Source: DATJFQ01 sp035495555 (GTDB lineage: Bacteria > Acidobacteriota > Vicinamibacteria > Vicinamibacterales > 2-12-FULL-66-21). Taken from it: a DNA stretch of 64,000 nt. How positions within the stretch are numbered: position 1 is the stretch's first letter; every line of letters starts with the position of its first letter. The notes below the pieces were generated by a model. The model made no database searches. It was not told the origin of the DNA and saw nothing but the letters and a program-made list of their open reading frames with translations. Made by a program: the position numbers and the translations under genes. Below, in pieces: positions 26,153-36,100 of the stretch. The stretch lies in NCBI GenBank assembly GCA_035495555.1, contig DATJFQ010000047.1:51653-115652 (forward strand). Direction: 5' to 3'.

Positions 26153-27208
26153 TTAGAACGGAGCCGCGGGATTTTCTTGCGCGGGGGCCGGAACCCAGGT
26201 CAAACCGCCGTCATGGGTGACGAATCGCCGGCCGCCACGGGTCGTTGCCGTGGCGGTCTGCCCGTCGACGGCGGCAATGCTCGTCACGTCCACGCCTCCA
26301 GGAATGGAGCGCCAGTGCCACGAGGCGCCATCGGTCGTCACGACAACGATGCCGCCGGCGCCGCCGAACCAGACGACGTTCGGGGACGGAGACGAGCCGG
26401 CAAGGAGGTGCGCGGAAGCGCCGAGGCGCTGCTCACGCCAGGTGGCGCCTCCATCAGTGGAGCGGCCGACCGCAGCGTCGCCGGTGATGCGCCACAGCGA
26501 TCCGTCCGGCGAGCGGACGACCAGAGGGACGGCCACGGCAGCGGCCAGCGTGTCCGTCTGCAGGAGACGCTGTTCATCTTTCAACTGCGCGTCGCGATTC
26601 GCCGTCAACGGCACGCTGCCAGCGGCCGCACCGGTCGCTGGCTCGTTCGTGGGAGCCGCCGCCGGGGATGCCTCGGCGCGCGCGTCGAGCGTTTTGCGCA
26701 AGGGCTCCTTCGATTCGGTGACGGACTCGTTGACTGCCGCTGGCGCGGAGCGCTTGTTGACCGGCTCCGCTGATGGGGCCGCGGGCTTTCGCTCGTGCGG
26801 GGCGGTCTGCGGCGGCCTGCCCTGCTGTGCTTCAGCAGGGCGTGCAGGAGCGGGAGCTGGTGCGACACTCGAAGGAACGGGCGGGATATCGGCGCTTCGG
26901 TCGGCGACGTTGATCCAGACGAGCACCGCCGCCGCGGCCACGAGCGCGGGCGCGAACCATCGGACGAGCCTCAGGCGATGCGGGCGCGGTGCCGCGACGG
27001 GCTCCGCCTGCGCCATCGTCGCCAGCAGTGCCTGACAGCGAGTGCAGGTCGAGGCGTGCCTCGCCGCCTCGCGCTGTTCGGTTGACGTGAGCGTTCCATC
27101 GAACCACGCGGCGACCAGCTCCGCGTCGAGGCAGGACCCCTCAGGCGGCCGCGGCTCGAGACGAGCCCGCAGCAGCCGCGCGATCGTATCGTCGGGGTCG
27201 TGCTTCAC
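26153..27208 (-). CDS. Membrane anti-sigma factor with zinc finger and periplasmic BNR-type domain
   Basis: 351 aa. The cytoplasmic N-terminus holds a ZAS-type zinc motif, H-x3-C-x2-C in HASTCTRC. A single membrane helix (WFAPALVAAAAVLVWINV) follows, then a Pro/Ala-rich linker. The C-terminal periplasmic part has Asp-box/BNR repeats (VGRSTDGGATWREQRLG, then THDGGLTWV). It should hold the adjacent sigma factor and release it on an outside signal. The start is a GTG at 27208, chosen for the GAGGAG 6 bases upstream. The sigma gene ends 10 bases before it. Confidence 0.85.
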   Translation of the reverse strand: MKHDPDDTIARLLRARLEPRPPEGSCLDAELVAAWFDGTLTSTEQREAARHASTCTRCQALLATMAQAEPVAAPRPHRLRLVRWFAPALVAAAAVLVWINVADRSADIPPVPSSVAPAPAPARPAEAQQGRPPQTAPHERKPAAPSAEPVNKRSAPAAVNESVTESKEPLRKTLDARAEASPAAAPTNEPATGAAAGSVPLTANRDAQLKDEQRLLQTDTLAAAVAVPLVVRSPDGSLWRITGDAAVGRSTDGGATWREQRLGASAHLLAGSSPSPNVVWFGGAGGIVVVTTDGASWHWRSIPGGVDVTSIAAVDGQTATATTRGGRRFVTHDGGLTWVPAPAQENPAAPF

Positions 27209-27218
27209 GGCGTGCTCC

Positions 27219-28085
27219 TCATATAGAACGATCCGGAACGGATTCCTTGCCAAGCAACCGCTCGAGGTCGAATTCGCCAGCGTCTGAGGCGGCGGTCGCG
27301 AACGCTTCTTCGATCTCTGCCGCGGACAGCCCTGCGCGCTCCATGCCGCGTTCGATGGCGTCACGCAGGGCCCGGCGCGTCCGGGCAAGCTGACGTGACA
27401 CCGTCGCTTCGTGCTCGCTGAGGATGCGTCCCGTCGCCGCGAGCGTGAGCTGCCGCTGGTAGTAGCAGGCCAGCCGCAGGCGGTCCCGCGGGGCGAGCGC
27501 ATCGAGCGCCGCCGACAGCGCGTCGTGCAGCAGCATGTGCCGTCGAGTCTGCGCGGGGTCGACGTCTATCGCCGGCTCCGCGGAGGGACGCTGCAGCTCC
27601 TCGTCTGGCAACGGCTCGAGACGACGGGCCGTGCGGATCCGATCGACATGCCGCTGCGCGAGCACGGCGCGCAGCCACGTCGCCAGGCTGCTGCGGCCGT
27701 GATACTGACGCAGCAGCGATTGGCGCTGTGCTCCGCTGACGCGCGTCCCATACAGGTCGGCGTAGATCGCGTCCGCGAGCTCCCGCGCGCCGCCTGTCGG
27801 GTCGAGCGCATCAGCCGCCCGGTACAGCACCGGCCGGAACTTCTCGATGAACGCGTCCCAGGCCGGTTCATGGCCGCTGGCGCACGCGAGCGCAAGCGCG
27901 AGATCGTCGACATGAAGGCCCGTCAGATACTGCTCGACTTCGCGCGATGTCGGTTCACGCCCGGCGAACGCCCGTTCCGCGCTCGTGCGCAGCGCGGCGG
28001 CAAAGTCGGACGCGGAGACGCCCCACTGTTCCGCATCGCATCGGCGATAGAGCGTGGCAACGAGCGAATCAGGAGTCGGTTGCAC
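27219..28085 (-). CDS. ECF-like sigma factor with N-terminal extension
   Basis: 288 aa from the chosen start. Region 2 is seen in AWDAFIEKFRPVLYRAADAL to SSLATWLRAVLAQRHVDRIR. Region 4 has the helix-turn-helix LAATGRILSEHEATVSRQLARTRRAL. About 85 residues before region 2 are extra compared with an ordinary ECF factor. The start is uncertain: a GTG at 28085 with AGGG upstream is preferred over a GTG at 28142. It is followed by its probable anti-sigma factor and is divergent from the gamma-glutamyltransferase gene. Confidence 0.82.
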   Translation of the reverse strand: MQPTPDSLVATLYRRCDAEQWGVSASDFAAALRTSAERAFAGREPTSREVEQYLTGLHVDDLALALACASGHEPAWDAFIEKFRPVLYRAADALDPTGGARELADAIYADLYGTRVSGAQRQSLLRQYHGRSSLATWLRAVLAQRHVDRIRTARRLEPLPDEELQRPSAEPAIDVDPAQTRRHMLLHDALSAALDALAPRDRLRLACYYQRQLTLAATGRILSEHEATVSRQLARTRRALRDAIERGMERAGLSAAEIEEAFATAASDAGEFDLERLLGKESVPDRSI

Positions 28086-28160
28086 GGGCCCTGGCCTGCA
28101 GGTATTGTGCACCGGTCGCGGGCCGTGATCGTGCACTCGCACCTCGAGCCCGCCCCCGCA

Positions 28161-28205
28161 CTCGCCGCGCCTCCCGCTTCGCCCCTCGCCTCCGCCTCCT
28201 CCGCG
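28161..28205. repeat. C-rich low-complexity repeat in divergent promoter region
   Basis: Units such as CGCGCCTCCCGC and CGCCTCCGCCTCC, the complement of the units at 5510-5597, lie between the sigma factor start and the gamma-glutamyltransferase start. The run ends 15 bases before the GGT ATG, so it falls in or beside the leader of that gene. Confidence 0.5.
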
Positions 28206-28220
28206 TATGATGCTGAGCGT

Positions 28221-30101
28221 ATGCCAGTCCGGATTCTCGCGCTCGTCTCAGTGCTCATCGCGCTCGTGCCACTCGGTGCTCAAGTCCCACGCCAGGACCA
28301 ACGGCAGGCCGGCGACGCGCTGCGGCCCGCAGTGATGGGTCCTTCCGGCGGCGTTTCCGCCGGCCATCCGCTCACCACCGCCGCCGCATTCGAAGTGCTC
28401 CTCAAAGGCGGGAACGCGTTCGACGCCGGCGTCGCGGCGCTCCTCACTGGAGGCATCGTCGAACAGGATCTCTACAGCCTCGGCGGAGAAGCGCTGGTAC
28501 TCGTGTATCCGGTCGGCGAGAAGAAGGTCACGTCAATTGTGGGCCAGGGCTGGGCACCGCACGTTGTCGACGTCGATTGGTATCTCTCGCGCCACAAGAC
28601 GCTCGAGGGGGAAGGGCTCGATCCCGCCGTCGTTCCTGGCGCTATCCACGCGGCGCTGACCATTCTCGATCGGTGGGGGACGATGAGCTTCGAAGAGGTG
28701 GCGGCGCCGGCGATTCGCTACGCGGCCCACGGATTCCCCATGCGGCCGAGCACGGCGCGGGCGGTTCAGCGGGAGTTGCCGTTCTTCGAGCGCTGGCCGG
28801 GAAACAAACAGTATTGGCTGAAGCCTGATGGGTCGCTCTATAAGGCGGGCGAGACGATTCGGTTCCCCTCGACCGCCAGAACGCTGGAGCGGATGGTCGA
28901 CGCGGAGCGTGCGGCCAAATCCCGAGGACGATCGGCTGGCATCGCCGCGGCGCGCGATCGCTTCTACAAGGGAGATATCGCGGAGGAGATGGTGGCGTTC
29001 CTGCGGCAGCACGATGCGCCGTTCGACGCGAGCGATTTCGCGGACTTCTATGCCCGGGTCGAACCGCCCGCGAAGACGACGTATCGCGGCTACACGATCT
29101 ACAAACACGGGTTCAACAGCCAGGGCCCGATGCTGCTCCAGACGCTCAACATCCTGGAGCAGTTCGACCTGCAGAAGATGGGCTACGGATCGGCGGACTA
29201 CCTTCACACGATAGCGGAGGCGATGAAGCTCGCGTATGCCGACCGCGACACGTACTATGCGGATCCCACGTTCGTTCAGGTGCCCGCTGAGGGCCTGCTC
29301 TCGAAAGAGTATGCACGGCAGCGGGCGGCGCTGATCGATCCGCGCCACGCTTCCACGGCGTTCGTCGCGGGCGATCCGCTGCCGTTCGACTCGAAGGTGA
29401 AGACTTGGAGCTACTGGAAAGCGAACGAACGCGCGGCCGACGGTCCGGGTGCGGATGAATCGGACGATTTCGCCTCGCGCGGCCTGGACTCGGCCGGCGT
29501 CTCGAAGGACACGACGCACATCTCGGTCATCGACAAGGACGGCAACATCTTCGATGCCACGCCGAGCGGCGGCTGGATTCCCGGTGCGGTCATTCTGGGA
29601 GACACGGGCATCGGCATGAGCGTTCGCGGAGAGCAGTTCTGGCTCGACAAGACGCGCGCGAACCAGCTCCGGCCGCACGCGCGGCCGCGCTACACGTTGA
29701 CGCCAAGTCTCGTCTTTCAGGGCGACCGTCCCATGATGGCGCTCGGGACGCCGGGAGGGGACAATCAGGAACAGACGATCCTGCAGGCGCTCCTCTCGGT
29801 GATCGAGTTCCACGACTACTGGTATCCGAACCTGCACGCCGCGTTCGAACGCCCCCGCGTGCAGACGCTGCATTTCTTCGGCTCGTTCTGGCCGCACTCT
29901 CCGGGATTCAACAGGCTGAACGTCGAAGCGACGGTTCCCGACACGGTCTACGACGACCTGCGCGCGCGCGGCCACGACGTGAGCCGACTGCCGGCGTTCG
30001 GCATGTCCGGGTGCGCCACGGCGGTGATGATCGATCCGGCGACCGGCAATCGTTTCGCCGCGGGCGATCCGCGGCGTGATTGCTATGCGATTGCGTATTG
30101 A
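28221..30101 (+). CDS. ggt: Gamma-glutamyltransferase
   Basis: 626 aa. A signal peptide (MPVRILALVSVLIALVPLGA) directs it to the periplasm. The autoprocessing site is seen in SKDTTHISVIDKDG, where the second Thr becomes the N-terminal nucleophile of the small subunit. The SGGW oxyanion segment and LGTPGGDNQEQ near the end are typical. It hydrolyses or transfers the gamma-glutamyl group of glutathione and related compounds. The open frame extends far upstream, but the signal peptide fixes the start at 28221. Confidence 0.93.
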   Translation: MPVRILALVSVLIALVPLGAQVPRQDQRQAGDALRPAVMGPSGGVSAGHPLTTAAAFEVLLKGGNAFDAGVAALLTGGIVEQDLYSLGGEALVLVYPVGEKKVTSIVGQGWAPHVVDVDWYLSRHKTLEGEGLDPAVVPGAIHAALTILDRWGTMSFEEVAAPAIRYAAHGFPMRPSTARAVQRELPFFERWPGNKQYWLKPDGSLYKAGETIRFPSTARTLERMVDAERAAKSRGRSAGIAAARDRFYKGDIAEEMVAFLRQHDAPFDASDFADFYARVEPPAKTTYRGYTIYKHGFNSQGPMLLQTLNILEQFDLQKMGYGSADYLHTIAEAMKLAYADRDTYYADPTFVQVPAEGLLSKEYARQRAALIDPRHASTAFVAGDPLPFDSKVKTWSYWKANERAADGPGADESDDFASRGLDSAGVSKDTTHISVIDKDGNIFDATPSGGWIPGAVILGDTGIGMSVRGEQFWLDKTRANQLRPHARPRYTLTPSLVFQGDRPMMALGTPGGDNQEQTILQALLSVIEFHDYWYPNLHAAFERPRVQTLHFFGSFWPHSPGFNRLNVEATVPDTVYDDLRARGHDVSRLPAFGMSGCATAVMIDPATGNRFAAGDPRRDCYAIAY

Positions 30102-30144
30102 CCGGGGGGGGCGCCGCATGTGGGCGGCGGAACCCCGTCCAGGG

Positions 30145-33100
30145 TTACGACGGGCCGGGTCGTCCTTCCGCCATCGCGGTTGCTTCTACCGGCAGGCCGA
30201 CGCGCGCCTCGGCACCGAGGACGACCGTCACCTCATGCACTTCCCCATCGTCGGACAACGGGATCGAATCCGGGTCCACCGGGACGCCATCGAGCGTCGC
30301 CGATGCGATGCCGGAACAGCGGTGTTCCGGGTTCAGCACGGTGAAGCGATACTGCGTGCGACCCGCACGCCACGTGAGTGAATAGCGCGGCCACGCCGAC
30401 GGAACGCAGGGGTTGACGGCGATGGTCGCGCCGTTTCTCCGCAAGCCCAGCAGTGCCTGGATGGCCGCCTGGTACATCCATCCGGCGGAACCCGTGTACC
30501 ACGTCCACCCGCCGCGGCCGATGTGCATCGGGTGCGCGTAGACGTCGGCGGCGACGACGTACGGTTCGGCGCGATAGCGTTCGGCGTCCTCCGCCGTGCG
30601 CATGTGGTTGATCGGGTTGAGCATGTGGAACAGTTCCATGGCCTCGTCGCCGAGCCCGAGGCGCGCCAGCGCGATGACCGTCCAGAGCGCGGCGTGGGTG
30701 TACTGGCCGCCATTCTCGCGAATGCCCGGCACATAGCCTTTGATGTACCCGGGGTCGTGCGCCATGTGATCGAAGGGCGGCGTCAGAAGAAGCACGATCT
30801 GGGCATCGCGGCGTACGAGGTGCGCGCGGACAGCGTTCATCGCGCGCTCCGCGCGCCGCGGCTGCGCCGCGCCTGACAGCACCGCCCACGACTGCGTCAA
30901 CGAGTCGAGCTTGCACTCTTCGTTCTGCACGGAGCCGAGGGGCGTTCCATCGTCGAAATACGCGCGGCGATACCAGTCGCCATCCCAGGCCAGCTCCAGC
31001 ATGCCGGTGAGCCACCGCGCCTCTTCGCGGTACGCTCGAGCAAGATCGTCGCGCCCCCTCCGTTCGCAGATCGGAGCGAATTCGTTCAGCACGGTGACGA
31101 GGAACCACCCGAGCCACACGCTTTCGCCGCGGCCCTGGTACCCGACTCGATTCATCCCGTCGTTCCAGTCGCCAGACCCCATCAGCGGGAGCCCGTGCGC
31201 GCCGTGACGCATCGCGTGGGCGATCGCACGCACTGAGTGCTCGAAGAGCGGCGCGGTCTCCGACGAAATCCGCGGCAGCACGTAGGCTTCTGCCTGATCG
31301 GGCTCGAGCGCCGGCGCTTCGAGGAACGGGACGACCTCATCCAGCACGCGGTCGTCGCCCGTTTGCGACACGTAGCTGGCGACCGCGTACGGCAGCCACA
31401 GCATGTCGTCGGAACAACGTGTTCTGGTTCCCCGTCCGCTCGGCGGATGCCACCAGTGCTGGACGTCGCCTTCCCGGAACTGTCGCGACGCCGCGTGGAG
31501 CAGGTGCGCGCGACAGAGGTCGGGCCGGGCATACATCAATGCGAGCACGTCCTGCAGTTGATCGCGGAACCCGAAGGCACCGCCCGGCTGGTACGGACCG
31601 CTGCGCGCCCAGATGCGGCAGCTCAGCGCCTGATACAGCAGCCAGCGATTGACGATCAAATCGAACGAATCGTCGGGCGTACTGATCTGGACGGCGTCGA
31701 GCATCTCGTCCCACGACCGCTCTACCGCTTCCAGCGTTTCCTCCGCCTGCCCTGCCGAGCAATACCGCCCCGCGAGCTGTATGGCGTCCGCACGGTCGCG
31801 ACCCTCCCCTGACGCAAACACCACACGTTGTGATTCGCCCGGTTCGATTTCGACCACGACGTGCAGTGCCGCGCAGGGATCGAGTCCCGCGCCGGTACGG
31901 CCCGCAAGCTGCTCGCGGAAGAGCGCCGCCGGCGCGCTGAGCGTGCGGTTGCGGCCAACGAACTCGGCGCGATCGCCGGTGTGAGATCGCGCGGTACCCG
32001 ACGCGCGCCAGAACGCGACGCGGGCGCCGAAGTCGGCGTTGTACGGATTGCGCGCGAGCATGGTGCCCGTCGATTCGTCCATCTCGCTGATGACGAAGCG
32101 CTGTTCGCCCGCGCGCGGCGGACCCAGGCACAACTCGGCGTAGCCGAAGATGCTGAGGCGGCGTTTCGCATCAGAGGTATTCGTCAGCGTCAGGACAGCC
32201 AGCTTTACGGGATCCTCAGGCGCCACGAACACCGCGAGTTCCTGGTCAAGGCCGGCGACAGCATGGTGGTAGCGCGTGACGCCGGCCGCATGCCGGATCA
32301 CCCAACGGCCCGCGTCCGGGCGCCGCGGCAGCGGTCCCGGTGTCGCTCCCCACACGGCGCCGGAGTCGTCGTCCCGGACGTAGAAAGCTTCGGCGGTCGG
32401 ATCCGTCAATGGATCGTTCGCGAACGGCGTCAGCCGGTTCTCGCGGCTGTTCCCGGCCCACGTGAACGCGGACCCGGAGCTGCTCATGATCGTGCCGAAG
32501 CCGGGATTGGCCAGCACGTTCGACCATGGCAGCGGCGTCTCGCGTTCGCCCTCGAGGACGACGACGTACTCGCGGCCGTCTCGCGTGAAGCCGCCCAGCC
32601 CGTTGTACATGACCAGCGGCGGCACCTCCACCGGCGTCGATGCGGGCTGCGGTGGGTCGATGTGGGCAGAGGGTGGTACGTCATCCCCGGAGTACAACCA
32701 GGGAGACGGGCGCTCCAGTTGCGACGCGAGATCGCCGAGTTCGCCGACGAGGACGACGCGGGCCACCGCCGAGAGCAGCCGGCGATCGGGTTCGGCCATT
32801 CCGTCCGCGCGAAGCAGAAACATGCCCCCCGGCTTTCCGACCCAGCCCGCCCAGGGCGGCTCCTGCACGAGCATCGACAGGAGATTCTGGAGTTCGTCGA
32901 GATAGTCAGCCGGATGCTCGTTCAACAGAACGACGTCGGCGCGCAGCCCTTTCACCCGCCAGTATTGCTGCGCGGTGAGCAGTTGCCGTGCGAGCGGCAT
33001 CGAGGTGATGTCGGTGATGCGCAGGAGAACGATCGGCACGTCGCCCGAGATCCCGAACCCCCAGAGATTCTGCTGGGTCAGCGTATTGGCCTGGAGATCC

Positions 33101-36100
33101 GGCGGGCTGATGCGCGACAGATCCGATCCGAACACTCGCGAGGCGAGGCGATCGAACAGTATCGCGTGCTCGTCACTGACACCCAACTGCTGGAGGGTGA
33201 TGTGCACGTGCGTGAACGCCATCGAGAAGGCGCGCGCGGCGGCGCTGCCGTCGCGGTACTTACGCGCGAGCGTCAGCGCGGTCGCCCGATCGGGCGCGAT
33301 GCCGGTTCCGAACGTCACCCGGACGCGTGCGCCGGGCGCGAGCCGAATGCGTTCCCGCAGGGCGGCGATGGGATCCAGCACCGCGCCCGTCGTGCCTGAT
33401 AACGCGCGGCCCTCGAGCGCGATCGGATTGGCGGGCGATCGGCCGCGGCCGAGGAAGCGAGCGCGATCCGTCTCCCACTCGACTGCACCGCCGAGCCGCG
33501 GCCCGTCGACGCCGAGCACGTGGAAGCCGACGACCGGTGCTTCATCGGCTGCGCGCGGCCGCCGGCTGAACACCAGCCCGGCGCTCTGCGGATCGAACTC
33601 CGTCTCCACGAACAGCTTCCCGAATGCCGGATGTGCCAGGTCGTCCTCGGGACGCGCCAGGACGATTTCCGCGTAGCTCGTGACCTCGATTTCGCGCGTC
33701 TGATCGCCGTGGTTGATGATCGTCAGCCGGCGCACCTCAACATCGTCCTCCGACGACACGGTGATCTCGAGCTGCGTCTCGAGTTCCGTCTCGCGCCGCC
33801 GAAAGGTGATCTTGTCGAGATCGAAGGTGGCCTCGAACCGATCGGGCTCCTGGCAGCCAGGCAGATACGTTGCGGACCAGACGCGGTCCGCCCAGGGATC
33901 TCGGATGTAGATGTAGTGAGCGCCCGCGTCGGACGTGGGATCGTCGCGGCGGCGGGTGACGGCCATGTCGCGCCACATGCTGAACCCGCCCCCGGCGCTC
34001 GTGACGGCCGCGGTGTAGCGGCCATTCGAGAGGAAGTGCGTGTGCACGCTCGTCGAGTGCGGCGATCGATAGCGTCTCGCGGCGAACACGGGAAGCGACG
34101 GCGGCCTGGTCGTGCTCTCGGCGGGGCGCGGCTCGGACAGAATCGCCTCACGAGGCACGCGCTCCTGGAGGAGCAGTTCCGTCGCCTGCACGCGCGGGTC
34201 CGAGTGAAACCGCCAGACGAATACATCGCTGCAGATGACGTTTGCAAGCGCCACCAGCGACATGCCCTGGTGATGCGCGAAGTACGCCTGCACCACGGCG
34301 GGGCGCGCGATCGTTGCCGGCGTGGCATCGATGTCGCGGTTCCGCGGGTTGTAGTCGAGCGCCTCGAAATAGCCGAAACGGCCCTCGACGCCGAGGCGTG
34401 AGAGGCGCGTCAAGTTCTCTGCCGCCAACGCAGGCGTGATCAGACTGGCCAGTGCGGTCGCGTACGGCGCAATGACGAGTTCCGTGGCCAGTCCGCGCTT
34501 CAGCCCGAGTCCCGGGACACCGAACGCGCGGTATTGATAATTGCCCGCGGAATCGGTGAACGCGTACGCCGATTCGGAAATCCCCCACGGCACGTCGCGC
34601 TGACGGCCGTACTCGATCTGACGGCGGACGCTCGCGCGGCAGCTCTGATCGAGGAGCGTTCCCGGAAACGTCCGCATCAGCAGCAGCGGCATCAGATACT
34701 CGAACATCGTGCCGCCCCAGGACATGAGCGTCGCGCGGCCGTCCACGTTCGTGACGAGGCGCCCCAGATGGAACCAGTGGTGCTGCGGAACGTCCCCCTT
34801 CGCAATGGCGATGAAACTCGCGAGGCGCGCCTCTGAGGCCAGCAAGTCGTAAAACGAGCTGTCCAGCCGTCCCGGGCCGTCCGCGTCGGCGAGGCGATAG
34901 CCAATCGAGAAAATGCGCCGCCGCCTGTCGTACAGGAAGTCGAATTGCATCGCATCGGCGAGCGCGGACATACGACCGGCGAGCGCCTGCAGCGATCCCG
35001 CATCGACCGCGTGCTCCTCAGACGATTGCTCGAGCGCCTGGCGCACCGCCGCTGACCAGTAGCTCACGTCGCTTGCGGAATGGGACGGCTCCGCACGATC
35101 GAACGCAGCCGCGGCCGTCGCAAGCTCGGTCCCGAGCGTCTGGATCACCTCGATAGCCTCGGGTGGATCCCTGCGCACGGCCGCGACGATTGCACGTGCA
35201 AGGCGATTGATCTCCGTCACCGTTTGCCGGGATCCCGATCCGGCGTTGCTCGATGACGACGCGACTGCCAGCAGGTCGGCGGTGTCGGCGAGACCTCTCA
35301 GCCGCTGCGCGCGCGTCCGAGGCTGCGATTCGATCTGGAGCAGGCCCTGGGCGAGCGCGATCAGCGCGCCGGCAAGGTTGCCGCTGTCGACCGTCGAGAC
35401 GTACTGCGGATGCAGCGGCGCGCGCGTCGCCGTGTCGTACCAGTTCAGGAAGTGTCCTCGATGCCGCTCCAGGCTTTCGAGCGTCGCGACAATCGCGCTC
35501 AGCCGTCGGACGAGGCTGCCGGTCGTCAGATATCCGAGATCGTGCGCCGCCATCGCCGACAGCATGCTCATGCCGATGTTGGTCGGCGACGTGCGGCGTG
35601 CCAGCTTCGGCGTGTCGCCTGCCTCCTGGTAGTTGTCGGGCGGCAGCCAGCCGTCCGCTTCAGTGACGAACGTTTCGAAATAGCGCCACGTCCGACGTGC
35701 GGTGCGCCGGAGCACGGCACGATCGTCGTCGCTGAGCGGCCGGACCCGGGCACCCACCGGGACGCTCAGCCAGTACGCGATAAACGGCGCGACCATCCAG
35801 AGCAGGAGAAACGGAGATGCGGCTGGAAGTGCGGCCGGTTCCCTGGTATCGATGACAACGCCCACAGCCGCTGCGATGAGCGGGCTGGCCGCCATCTCGG
35901 CAACAAACCGGCGCAGGCGTTGTCCGCTCAGTCCGACCGCGCGGGCGGCAGCGGTCGCGGCCGTCTCCCACTCGAGCATCCGTCCTCTCCTGACCCCGAG
36001 GCGCACGAGCGTGACGATGATCGCGTGCGCGCTGTCGAAGGCATGGAAGGCGAGGAGCGTCAGGCTGAGAAAGATCTGCGCGAGCGCGGTAGCGGTATCC

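Noticed and set aside
28086..28142. N-terminal extension of the sigma factor to a GTG at 28142
   Set aside because: The added peptide (MRVHDHGPRPVHNT) does not look coding and enters the divergent promoter region.
31861..33399. Long plus-strand open frame (512 aa) inside the glucan synthase gene
   Set aside because: It is antisense to an unmistakable enzyme, has Arg/Ala-rich composition and no domain; high GC makes such frames common.
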